A stretch of DNA of 64,000 nt, taken from NCBI RefSeq assembly GCF_000208865.1, contig NC_018390.1:978790-1042789 (forward strand). The letters are read 5' to 3'. The notes under the pieces were generated by a model. It did not search any database and was not told where the DNA came from. It worked only from the letters and a program-made list of their open reading frames with translations. Within the stretch, counting starts at the first letter, position 1. The number at the start of each line of letters is the position of its first letter. The DNA is from Neospora caninum Liverpool. Lineage: Eukaryota; Apicomplexa; Conoidasida; Eucoccidiorida; Sarcocystidae. Shown here piece after piece: positions 11,101 through 21,321 of this stretch. The position numbers and the translations under genes are program-made.

Positions 11101-13859
11101 TTCTCTGGAGGGTGCGAGGGAGGCGTGCGAAGCCCGGCACCGGCGCGAGTTGGCCGAGCGCGCGGAAAGGGAGAAGAAGGACCAAGAGGAGAGGCGTGCC
11201 CTGGCGGAGGAGGTGTCCGGATTGAAGGCGCGTGAGGCGGAGGCGATCCAGCGCGCGGTTACGGAGCAGCGAGCGGCGATGGCGGAGGAGCGCGGGAAGT
11301 TTGAGAAGATGATTGCGGCGCTTCGGCGGCTTCTCAGAGAGGCCGAGAGTGCGCTGGAGGCGTCGCAGGCGGAGCAGCACGCGTTGCAGAAGCGCTTCGC
11401 AGAGGAGCAACCGGTACTCGTCGATCTTCAGCTGAAGGTGAACGTGATGCGGGCGGAGATTTGCAGTCTCGAGCGAGAGAGAGACGCTGCGGCGAAGGCG
11501 AACCAGGCCCAGGAAGAGACGCTGCGGCTGTCGCTGGAAGACGCACGCGCGCGTCTGTCTCAGCACGAGTCGGCTCTGGAAGAGACGAAGCGCGAACAGG
11601 CGCGCGAAGGCCTCGTCGCGCGGGCTGCACAGCTGAAAGTCCACATGTTGGTCGGCCGCCTGACGCAGGTGGAGAGAGAGAAACGGGACCTGGAGGAGCG
11701 GTTGAAACAGGAGAAGCGCGAGGAAGGCGACGGCGAGACTTCCGAGGTGGACTTTGCAGACGCGAACGAGGAGTTTCTTTCGCCGCTGCTGGCGCCGCGT
11801 GAGGAGCGGGACGCCTCCGAGACGCTCGAGAACGCCGCGCCGCCGAGCGCAGAGGCCACGGAAGAGGGGGAAGGGAGGCGAGGACGGGGGCGCAGGCGGA
11901 AAGCGGAAGGAAAAAAGCAAGAGACTCCAGAGACGACTCCAGGGGAGACGCAGGAGACACATGCAGACGAGACGATGGAGTCGGCCTCGCCGAAGAAGGA
12001 ACGCAGCGCCCAAAGAGTGGACGAAGAGCAGGCGAACACGCCTTCGAACGGAGAGAACCAAGTCGATTTCCCCACGGAGGACGCGGCGCAGAAGGCGGAG
12101 ACAGGAAAGGACGGCGAGTGCGCGTCTTCGCAAGCTCGCAGCCGAGCGAGATCGTCGTCGCCGCCTGGAAGCTACCGCCCCCTGAAGAAACCAAAGGGCG
12201 AGGAAAGTAAACGCGAAGACGGCTCTGAAAGCGGTGCGCCTCTCGACCGTCTTGCTCCTCAGGGTTCTCCGCTTCCTCAGTCGGCGTCTCTCCCCGTCTC
12301 GGAAACACTCGCTGTTGTAACGAGCGCTCCTGCAGGCGCGGCAGACGCCGCAGAAGTCGGAGCGCCTGAGGAAGGCCCGCGCAGAGGCAGGCGGACGCCG
12401 AGAAGGGAGAAGAACCAGGCGGAAAAAAGGGAGAAGAAGACAGGAAGTCAAAGTCCTGAGCGAGGTAAATCCGTGGGACAAAAACATCGCCACAACATAG
12501 GGAGTGAAACAACAGCAGGCACGTGAAAATGCGGATCTGGGTGCGTATCCGGTGTCGCTCCACCATGTCTCGACACATCCAGAAAAAGGGAAACGTGAGA
12601 GAAAAACGGAGTGCTAAAGGCAACTCCAGCCGTGCATCAGAAACCAGGGTGCCCACACTCAAGGTTCTCTCGAGGTCAGCCCCTCTCAATAATATACCTA
12701 CATATCGCTACATATATATATATATATATATATCAGAAAGTATACGAGCGCATTTACCGATGCACGTGTGTGTGTGTGTGTACATATGGTACTGGTGTCT
12801 TCCGCTCTGTCTCTGAGCTGTCTCGTGGCCTCGTCAGCCTCTGTTTTTTCGTCTCTCGTCAGGCGCTGTTTTTTCGTCTCTCGTCAGGCGCTGTCTCTGT
12901 GTGTTGGCGTGTGGTTTCTCGTTTCTTTTGCGTCGCTGGTGCCTCTTTTCTACACGTGTTTCCCCCCGTTTTCGCCGGCGTCTGTCTGGTGCCAGGCCTG
13001 CGCGCGTCGTCTTCGGACGAGGGCGAACGTCAGGACGGAGCGTCGCCACGTGCCTCGCGGCGGTCGGTTCACTTCTCTTCGGCTCTGGCCTCCGCCGCAG
13101 CTGCTGACGAAGGCGCCGAAGCGGCGCGACCTGGAAGTGGACGGAGAAGTAGACGCAGTCGGCGGTAAGGGACACGAAACGCGCGCACGCGAAGGAGACG
13201 AAACAGAGAGAAAGGAGAATCCCTGCGGATTGAAGACAGGCAGAGCGGCAGCGACCGTCGCAAAGAGAGGGGAGAACGGGGAGAGACAAGCCCTGGAAAG
13301 CAGACAGGGGAGCACCAGACCCCTCGGGGGAATGCAGGCATGGAGAGACGAGAAACTGAGAAGCAAGGAGACAGAGAGAGGGAACCTGCGAGGGAGCGAG
13401 CGGAGGACTAGCTAGGGGAAGAGGGAAAGGAAGAGAGTGTGTTTCCGGTGGTGGGTCATTGCGCATGTACCTGTCCCATTCTTCGTCTTTTTCAGCGCGT
13501 CGGTTGACAAGGTGTCTCCTTCAGAGTCTCCCCAGCTGCGCTCGTCGTCCCCTGTGAAACTGTACCTTCCGCTGTCGCTCGCGTCGTCTGGGAACGTGGA
13601 AGCTTCTCGGGCTCTGAACCCCGAGGCAGGCGAGACAGCCGCGTGCGTCGAGGGAGATCCAGCGACGGCGTGGCCTTTGAAGGACAGCAGCAGTGGAGAG
13701 GAAGAGCGCGCAGGGAGGGTCAGACCCGCAGCCCGAGGCAGGCGAAGAAAAGAAGTGGAGGACGAGAAGGAAGAGAAAGAAGCGCCACGTCGCGAGACAA
13801 AGGGACGAGCAGGCAAAGGCAGACGCCACGCGACAGTCTCCGACGAAGACGCAGAATGA
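8156..13859 (+). CDS. Large coiled-coil protein, six exons, 1212 residues
   Basis: The exons are 8156-8554, 9152-9361, 9678-9797, 10088-12464, 12996-13164 and 13496-13859. Every junction is GT-AG, the phases agree, and the total is 1213 codons including the stop. The ATG at 8156 is preceded by CCAC. Residues 1-130 are Pro/Ala-rich. From about residue 134 to 790 the protein is nearly continuous coiled coil, rich in Glu, Ala, Arg and Lys, with a tandem heptad ELEKKND at residues 445-479. The last 400 residues are disordered, acidic then basic, with clusters such as RGRRRKEVEDEK that could act as nuclear localisation signals. No catalytic domain, signal peptide or membrane segment is visible. 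A structural or scaffold role is an inference, and I do not recognise an orthologue. Introns carry AT microsatellites and a 25-bp duplication. Confidence 0.88.
8787..8925. repeat. AT-rich microsatellites in intron 1 of the coiled-coil gene
   Basis: Two runs of alternating TA with interspersed TACATA units lie within the intron 8555-9151. Confidence 0.85.
10691..10795 (+). repeat. Five tandem 21-bp units encoding the heptad ELEKKND
   Basis: The 21-mer GAACTGGAGAAGAAGAACGA+C is repeated five times in frame with essentially no substitutions; the last unit ends in Glu, not Asp. Each unit is exactly one coiled-coil heptad, so expansion or contraction changes rod length without breaking register. 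Near identity at the DNA level suggests recent duplication. Confidence 0.95.
12841..12890. repeat. 25-bp direct duplication in intron 4 of the coiled-coil gene
   Basis: The 25-bp unit that starts CTGTTTTTTCGTC and ends CGTCAGGCG occurs twice back to back. Each copy contains a pyrimidine tract followed by CAG, resembling a splice acceptor. The acceptor that keeps phase lies further on, at 12994-12995. Confidence 0.85.
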
Positions 13860-16261
13860 AGTCGCGGTTTCTGTTTTCCAGGACTCAAAGGCAGGAGCTG
13901 AGCGCGCAAGAGAGAAACGTTCCCCTGTGGATGTGTCGCGTGTCTCCTTGCTGTTCACACGCTTGGCTGGGCGAGGACGAGCTATGGAGCGCACGCATCG
14001 CCTTGTCTCAGCTGGCGTGTGAGAGAGGGTCCAGGCTGCGCACTTTCTCTCCGTTTACCTTTCCTCGATCCGCCGCAAGGTTCTCGAAGCCGCTGAAAGG
14101 ACGGCGAGACGCGGCTTTTTTGTTGAGTGGTTTCGTTGCCGCGTGGAAACGGAAACGACCTGCCCCGCGGACAGGTGCGTTTCGCGCGGCAGTGACATTC
14201 CTGGGGTGTCTAGACACTGGGGGAAAGGCCGGTGGCAAGATCTGTGTTTCTGTCACGCATGCGGTGTTGAACCTCGACAGTGTTCGCGGAAAGGAGACAC
14301 AGGCCGTCAGCGAAGAATCTGTTCGCTTCTCTTCTTTGGCAAGACGGGGCGCGCCTGCGCGTTCGGTCGGGAGCACAGGGAATGCGGCTTTCGCGCGTGT
14401 GAGACTGCGTCCTTTGCTTCTTTCCGTCACTTTTCGGTGAAGGGGTCGGCTCTTGGGAGCCTCGCAGAAGGAACGCGTGGTTCGTCTTGAAAGTGTCTCT
14501 AGGTTTGTCGTGATCTGCCTCGTTCTTGCGCGTTGCAACGCCATCGGCTTTCTTCCCTTTCTCACGTCGTGACGAACGAGCTGGTCGTCTCCGTGCAGTT
14601 CGCGATTTCCGGCGTTCCTTCTCCTGTCTCTGCTTCGCCCTAGACTTCTGTACGGGGTTGTGTGCGCCGATCGCAACTCGCCTCACGAGCCTCTCTGTCT
14701 CTCTGTGCGCGAGGTGAAACGTCTGGGCCTCCGACTCGCGGTTCTTATCCCTTCTCGAGGGTGTTCCCCCGCCTTATGTTGGACTGCCTGCTTCTCTTCC
14801 TGTTCGGGCGAGTTGTCTTTGTTCCTTGCTGTCCCTGCGCACACGCGAACAACGAAACCAGGAGCGTTTCCGCGTTCCCTCGGCCTGCGCTGCGGATACC
14901 GCGCTTTTGTTTTGCATCCACGCTTTGTCCCCGGCCGAATCTGCCAGGCGTCGCCGCAGCCCGCTCCGGGCGATGGGTTTTCTTTCGGTCTTCGAGACAC
15001 AAAAGGCGAGTTTTTCTGGCCACGCTCGGAAACCCCGGCGCTGGAGCAAACGGCCCAGCGCCCAACACACATGCAACGGCGTTCACGTTCCGAGAAGGTG
15101 AATGCGCGAAAAGCGCGTCTCGGCTTTCCTCGACGCTCCGAAAGCCTCCCCTCTGTGTCCTATGTGGAAAAAAGAGTGCGGAGAGGACCGGGAACGGTTT
15201 CCGGCGTTCACGGCCTTCTTGTTTCGGGAAGACACACAGAAGGCGCACGGGCGGCGGGTTCGATTTTTCTTGTGGGATTGTCCCTCCAGCAGTCACGCGA
15301 GACACCAAACTGGGGACTGCCGCACAAACCACATCTCGCCGGACTGGAGACTGGACGCGGCAAGTTTCAGCGTCCTACCCCATTCGTCCACACGGGCTAT
15401 GTTCGGAGTGCATTTTGGGGATTCTGTTGTCCCTCGTATGAACGGGGAGAGAAGAAACCAAAGATGCTAGTAAGGTCAGGACATCGTACTAGGAGTGGGT
15501 GTCTCGCCAGGATTACACGTTTGGTGGTGGGGAGCGCGAACTACGCGTTGGAACGCTGGATTAGATTTGGGCCATGTTCTAAGAAGCCCTTTTGCTGCGG
15601 AAGTGAGACGCTCTCATCGGGGTTTAGAGCGACACGATCGCAAACGGAGGAGGGCCCTAGAGGCAGACAAAGGACGGAGAGATCTGCCGTCACGCCCTTC
15701 GGCTCCGACGTGGAGACGAGAGACGCTCCCGGCTGGCGAAAAAGAACAAGGGGAAAACGATGCACAGTTTCCGAACCAACCAGAGGCAGATCGCGCTCCA
15801 GGGGCGAGACCCGTCGTGGACTTCTGGGAATTGTCTCTTTGAAAAAAAATCTCCGCGCTGGCAAAACGGCAGCCTCCAAAGCATGCACGGGTGACACGGC
15901 GGCTGTCCTCGCCCTCTGTCTGGAACTTTAAACTCGTTTTTTCCTCCACCCGTTGTCCCCCCCGCCCCCCTTCGTGCTCTTCGCTCTCACATATCTCCCT
16001 TGCGCAAAGAGAAAACAGAGGTTTTTTAACAGAGGCGGCCTGGCTGCCTTCCTCGCCTTCTCGCCAGTTTCTGATCGCCTCTCCGGCCCTCGCTGTCGCT
16101 GCATCCGCCTTCTGCTGTTTTGCCGCACACCGCACTCTTTTCGGCGGACGCCCCGTCGTCCGTCGTCCTCATCTCTGGCCTCGCATCCGCTCTGCTCTCT
16201 CCAGTCCTCTCGCGTTTCTGGTCGCCGTTTCCTTCCCGCGGCTTCCCTCGCCCCGGAGAAC
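13860..16261. other. Convergent 3' spacer; no supported gene
   Basis: This lies between the stop of the coiled-coil gene (+) and the stop of the PhoD-like gene (-), so it should hold both 3' untranslated regions. Long open frames on the plus strand (14660-15931 and 14662-15441) overlap one another and antisense frames, and show no domain, signal peptide or consistent splice sites. They are best explained by high GC. I see no RNA gene. Confidence 0.6.
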
Positions 16262-19200
16262 TCAGGCCGCCCGTTTCCGGCTGCGCCGCTTCTCCGCGCC
16301 TCCGCCGGACTTCCTTGCGGCCTCTGCACTTTGAGGCGACCCTGGCGCGCCTCGGGCTGAGAACGCGGGGCGCGTTCGAGCAGCCAGCGAGAGGACGAAA
16401 TACCCGAGGAGCACGGGACACACCAAGAGCGCGATGGGCCAGAAAAACCACAAAACAAGAGCCTCTATCCACGTGGTGGGGTGCGGCACCACGTGGGGCA
16501 CGTGCGCTGAGAACTCCGAAAAGCTTTGCGAGACGAAAGCAGGCGTGTCTCCGGTGTCTCTGCCGCGCGGCGCCTCGGCCAAAGACGCAGCCGCCGGGAA
16601 CGTCTGCTTGGCAGAGAGAGCCACGGCTCCAGTGCGCGCGTCTGCGATCTTCATGTCAAGGTCGACGAACGCCACTGCGAACACGAAGCGGAACCACGTC
16701 GAGAATCGCGAAGCGCGGTGGAGACCCGGTGGAGGAAAACGAAAAAGGCAGAACACAGAGGAGCACAGCTACGGGAGCGGGGAGTGGAAAGCACATAAGA
16801 CTGCGAAAAGCGCGTCGGCGGCAAAACAAAGGCATGGACGCAAAACTCTGGTCCGGAAACGAACACGAAGATGACGGACCCGAAACGTCGCGAACGAGAC
16901 CACGCGCAAGCGAACGCCAAGGCTATTGAAGCAAATCGTGGTCCAGCAGACGGCAAAGCCGCCTCTCCAGGTTCAGAGAAGCGCGTCCTTCTCAAAATGA
17001 CTCATTTTCATGCGCACACGCATGTGCTTTCTCTGCCTCCGCTCATCGAAAACGCGAGAGACCATACGCCGTTCTCTCGGCACAAGCATACAGAAGTAGT
17101 TCTGCGCGTGTACATACACCACACGTACACGTTGTCTGCCCATGGATATGCACATGTGCGTTTGTTCGCATACGAACATAAAAATATAAAACCTACAAAT
17201 ATATGTATATAGAAGTATCTTGTATCAGCTGTGTGCAGGTACGTGCACACGCATGGAGGCTCTATACAGCTTTTAGAAATGTGGAGACGTGTAGCGCTAC
17301 GGCGACAGCCGGCTGGTCGATCAGCCGCCTTCAGAGCCGCGGACTCGCACCGACCTTGCAAGAGCATCTTTGCCTCGCGGAGGTGGGCGTTTATGCACTT
17401 TATGTGTTTGTGGACTCTGGCGACACAGGCGTACACAACGACGTTACGCCAACAAGGATCCCAGAGCACCCTGACTAGCTTTGTTATTTTAATCCGCGTT
17501 GTTCATTTGGTTCCCTTTCCTCAGTGGCGACCGACTTGTCACTCCATGTTTTTTCGCCTCTCCGGAGCGCGACACCGCAGACCGTCTGCGTCTCGACGTT
17601 TGGCCTGCGAGCTTCTCTCCTTTTGCGACGACGAACAGCCTTACCCGGCCCGAGACGCGCAGCATCGGCAGGCGTCCTGATTTCCTCCTTTTTCGCGTTC
17701 AAGTAGCGGAAGTCGAGGAGCCCAAAGTTCCGGTGTACGTACACGTCGCGCGGCTGTCTCCGGTGCGCGTTGTAGAACGGCAGGATGACCTTTTCCACCA
17801 GCAGGCGCTTCAGAAAAGAGTCCCCCGCGGTGTGCGTCATGCCGCTGCTCGTGATTTCCAGGATATTCCTCTGCGCGAAATGACAACAGAAACGTCTCTC
17901 CCCCCCACATATTGGAGCGACGCAGGACCCGCTAACGCGGCCTTCCCACCTGGATCGCCGCCACGCTCTCGCTCGGCGCCTGTGGAGCCTCAAACCTCTT
18001 TCTCTCTTCCTCGTGGCTGCCAACACGCCAGAACTCAAAACACTGGCTAGACCGCCGAACCGCTGAACCGTTTTCTGCTCGCCCCCAGAAGACATCCACA
18101 CGTGTGGACGCATGCGGAAACGAAGGACGCGCATCCGTTTAATAAGGCCGACGCCACGCAGCTCAGCTGGGCGACTGCGCCTCCTCGTGCAACTATATAC
18201 ACAAATGTACGTGAATTATAAAGAACTATATATAAACACGTAGATATATATATATATTTACATGTCGATTTTCCCGTAGCACGTGGATACAAAACTGCCG
18301 AGCCATGGAGCATGTCTAGAGAAGGATGTGTGTAGCGCTGTGCCTCTAAATACAGTTGAAAACACGTCGATACATCAAATATGTGTGTAATACTTGCGCG
18401 TTCGTAAATACAGATACACACGTGTAAAACTTCAAATATATGTACATCTGTATGTCCGAGTGCACCGTTGACTTTTTGCACGCGCTTTTTCCGATGGATG
18501 CTCCTTCGCCCTTACTTCGTCTCCAGAGATTTCTCCAAAGTGAACGTCGCCGGAAAGGAAGACCAGTCCTGCCGGTTTGGTGCGTTCGAGGAGGTTGATC
18601 AGTCTCTGCCGCGCGCGCGGGAAGTGTCCCCAGCTCTCAACAATCGGGAGCGAGGTCGAGACCTGAGAAGGAAACCGCCAGCCAGCGCTCGGACGTCCAC
18701 GCAACTCAACGCTTGATCCCATGCCGGCGCTCTCGCTTCGTTCCTTACTTGAATGGAAGACACGACGAGATGCACAGACGCTGTCGAGTTCGTCAACTGA
18801 CTCTCAAGCCACCGCCACTGCTCCTCGCCGAGCAGGTCGCCCTCGTAGTTTCCTCCCAGTCTGCGCAGGCAGCGGAAACAGAAAGACACTGGGACGAAAA
18901 CGAAAATACAAAGAGGGGAGAAAGAAGACCTAGAAGAGCGAAAGAAGACCTAGAGAGAGAAAGCAGGCATCGAAGAGAGAAAGAAGACCTAGAGAGAGAA
19001 AGCAGGCATAGACGAGAGAGAACGAAGACTAGAGATGACAAAGCCGAGAAGGAACACACCGACGGCAGAAGCGTGGAAGAAGGATGTGTCGGCTCGACCG
19101 AAAGATACCACTTTGCTTCTCTGTTAACACCGAGAGCAGCCAACCTCACGCAAAGAGATGGCAGAGCATCCGCGTGGATGCTGCAATCAAGGAAAACCAG

Positions 19201-21321
19201 CTGGAGTTTGCGACCATGCCTGCAGCGAGGCACCCGCACGAAGGAAAGGAACAGAGCGCACGATAATCCCCTCCGTCCCGCAGTCGCCGCTAGGGAGACG
19301 CCGCTGCTCCCGCACCTTTCCCGTCACTGGAGCTTGGTGCGGTGATTCTAGTTCAGCTCCTGGAACGTTTTCGACACCGAGGACGAGGCCTGTTCTCTTC
19401 CCTAGTGCGCGGCGCGTCAGCGGCAACCGCACGCCTCCTGAGATGCAGTCCTCGCGTTTGGGATCGCTGTCCAAAAGGGGAAACTGAAGGATATGTGCTG
19501 TCCCTCTAGCCACACGCGAGACACACAAACAGGTCCGCCTTCTGCAGGTTGTGCAGCCCACTTGGGGCACTGTCTCTCCCTCTCTCTTGTTTCACGAGCG
19601 CGAGTCGGAGGAGTCTCTTCCCCCCCGTCACAAGCCGTTCTCCCCTCACTTCGTCCTGACCTGCGCTGGGGATGAAATGATCGTCGCGTTCATGCCTTGT
19701 GTCGAGAAGAATCAACTTCACCTCGGTGCCTGGGTAGAAACGGTCATTTGTTTCGATCTGGTTCGGCTCTCCCGTCTTCTCTGCCTCTCGCCTCTCTCCG
19801 TTCGCGGCGCCTTCGTGGCCACTCTCGCGCTCACGCTCTGCCGCGTCCTCGCCTTCTGTGAGTATTTTCCCTCTCCTTTCGCCTGGTACTTTCGGCTTCT
19901 CTCTTTTCCACGTGTCGCCCTCCCGGTCTGAGTCACGCGCCTCAGGAATTCCGAAAACGTGGGACGAGTAGACCCCACGACGGCCTTGGCGCCGCCGCGA
20001 GTTTTCCGGGACATCGAGGAAGTCGAGAAAGGCCTGGCGCAGCCGCTCGCGATCTTTCTGGTATTTCCCGCCGTCGTTCATACCTGTGAACCCAGAAGAG
20101 AACGGAGGAAATGCAGAGCTGGGAGCCCCGGACGCCATCATTCAAAAACGGGTCCGAAGAAGACAGTGAAGAGAAGGGTGTAAGCTCGCCGTCTTCGCGT
20201 TCTCCGCCCCGAAACTACGTGTTCCACAGATGGCGAGATGGATCTAAAAGGCGCGAGAGACTGGTGCATCTGAGACGCCTTGCCGACGCAAAACTTTCCG
20301 GTTTTAGCTGTGCCTCGTGTGGGGACGCTTGTGGATGCAAGGCGGCGCGGGCGTCTGCCGGCGAAGGCACGTCTACAGAGAGAACCAAAACCCGCGCCTG
20401 TGTCCCCTCAGCTGTTTCCGAACCCCGCGGAGTCACTGACCGTAGTCGTGGTCATCCCACGTGCCGTCGAGGAATTGGAGGGAGCGACGAAAGTCGCGAT
20501 ACGGAGACACACGCTTCACTTGCTCCAGCGCAAGACGGACGGCGGCGACATCGTGCGACCCTGAGCGCAAGCAAAAGGAAAGGCCGGGCGTGCAGAAAGT
20601 GGAGAGCAGAAGAGTCGGGGCGAGAGAGAGATCCAGCGAGCGACACCGAGACTCGAAAAGGCGAGGCGAAGCCCCCGAGGCGAGACAGGAAATGCTCCGA
20701 GACCAAACGGGATGAGGCACAAAAGGCACGAGGAAAAAGGAGAACGGGGAACCTACGTGAGTATCCCGCGTCGCCCATCCATATCCAGGCATCGGGATGT
20801 TGTTCTTGGAGGCGAATCCAAACATCGTTTTCAAAGTGTTTCAGTTCCCGTCTCTTCTCTTCTTCTGCCTCGACTCTCTGTGTCTCGGACATAAACAAAG
20901 CGCGGAGCGGAGACAAGAGCGACGACCGCTGTTCGTGGGTGCTAAAGCATGAACCAAAGGCGAGGCGCCTCAAGGGAAACGCCTGGACTCTGTCGGGGCC
21001 CGCGAGCGCAGAGGACGAAGACGGAGCGACGGGCGAGGCGGCAGGCCTGGGAAGAGCGGCGGAGTTCACGTCGGCGGAGCCGGCGCTTGCATGCGACTCG
21101 ACGTTTGCGGCCGAGACGCGAGGGAAAGACGTGCACGAGGGAAGAGGAGCAAGCTGCGGTGCGAGAAAGGCCACGAGGACGGACCAAAGAAAGAGAAGGG
21201 GGGCGTCGAGTTTCTTCCACCTGCAAAGCGCGTGACCCCGTGACGCCGAGGTGCCTGGGCGGAAGGTGCACAGACTCGAGGCGCAGCCGGCTCCGTTGAT
21301 CTGAGGCGCGTGACGGGGCAT
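16262..21321 (-). CDS. PhoD-like metallophosphatase with C-terminal membrane anchor, 665 residues
   Basis: The exons, in transcript order, are 21321-20757, 20560-20441, 20083-19661, 18852-18749, 18662-18516, 17870-17645 and 16674-16262. The summed length is 666 codons, in phase throughout. The acceptor at 18853 (GGGAG) is weak and was chosen because it keeps phase. PhoD signatures appear in order: FGSCF (122-126), WMGD (181-184), GTWDDHDYG (221-229) joined to MNDGGKY across a splice, LLDTRHERD (354-362), LLGEEQWRWLE, SSIQVSTSLP (401-410), SGDVHFGE (441-448) and ITSSGMTHT. Family members are metal-dependent phosphodiesterases or phosphatases. A hydrophobic stretch at 40-60 could be a signal peptide, and WIEALVLWFFWPIALLVCP (from 598) is a clear transmembrane helix. 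A type I protein of the secretory pathway with a lumenal catalytic domain is therefore likely. The substrate is unknown. Confidence 0.93.
16598..17644. other. Last intron of the PhoD-like gene lies within this span (17644-16675)
   Basis: The 970-bp intron 16675-17644 has no gene. It contains a copy of the GTGTACATACACC palindrome at 17108-17120 and several GCATGTG/CACATG-type AT-rich stretches. Its 5' splice site is GTAAGG, and the 3' site is preceded by a CTTCGTGTTCGCAG tract. Confidence 0.6.
17108..17120. repeat. GTGTACATACACC palindrome copy in an intron of the PhoD-like gene
   Basis: An intronic copy of the dispersed motif. A second, exonic copy of the same gene is at 17732-17745 (GGTGTACGTACACG), which contains the exact 12-bp palindrome GTGTACGTACAC and is read as VYVHR on the minus strand. 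Confidence 0.85.
18242..18260. repeat. (TA)n microsatellite in PhoD-like gene intron
   Basis: A short alternating AT run in the intron between the exons ending at 18516 and starting at 17870. Confidence 0.85.
18919..19020. repeat. Minisatellite of about 40 bp in PhoD-like gene intron
   Basis: Two near-identical units begin GAAAGAAGACCTAGAGAGAG and continue through AAGCAGGCAT. A partial third copy of the first 20 bases sits just upstream. They lie in the intron 18853-19660 and are purine-rich on the plus strand. Confidence 0.85.

Noticed and set aside
10931..12689. Minus-strand open frames of 450-520 codons opposite the coiled-coil exon
   Set aside because: They are GC-driven shadows of a repetitive coding exon, Arg/Leu-rich, without domains. 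The plus strand has a consistent six-exon structure.
14660..15931. 423-codon plus-strand frame, overlapped by a 259-codon frame with a hydrophobic segment
   Set aside because: Several frames are open at once in this GC-rich spacer. There is no domain, no codon bias distinct from neighbours, and no splice support. A small secreted protein cannot be wholly excluded.
18919..19020. Possible CRISPR-like repeat array
   Set aside because: The units are contiguous with no unique spacers, and the sequence is an intron of a eukaryotic gene.
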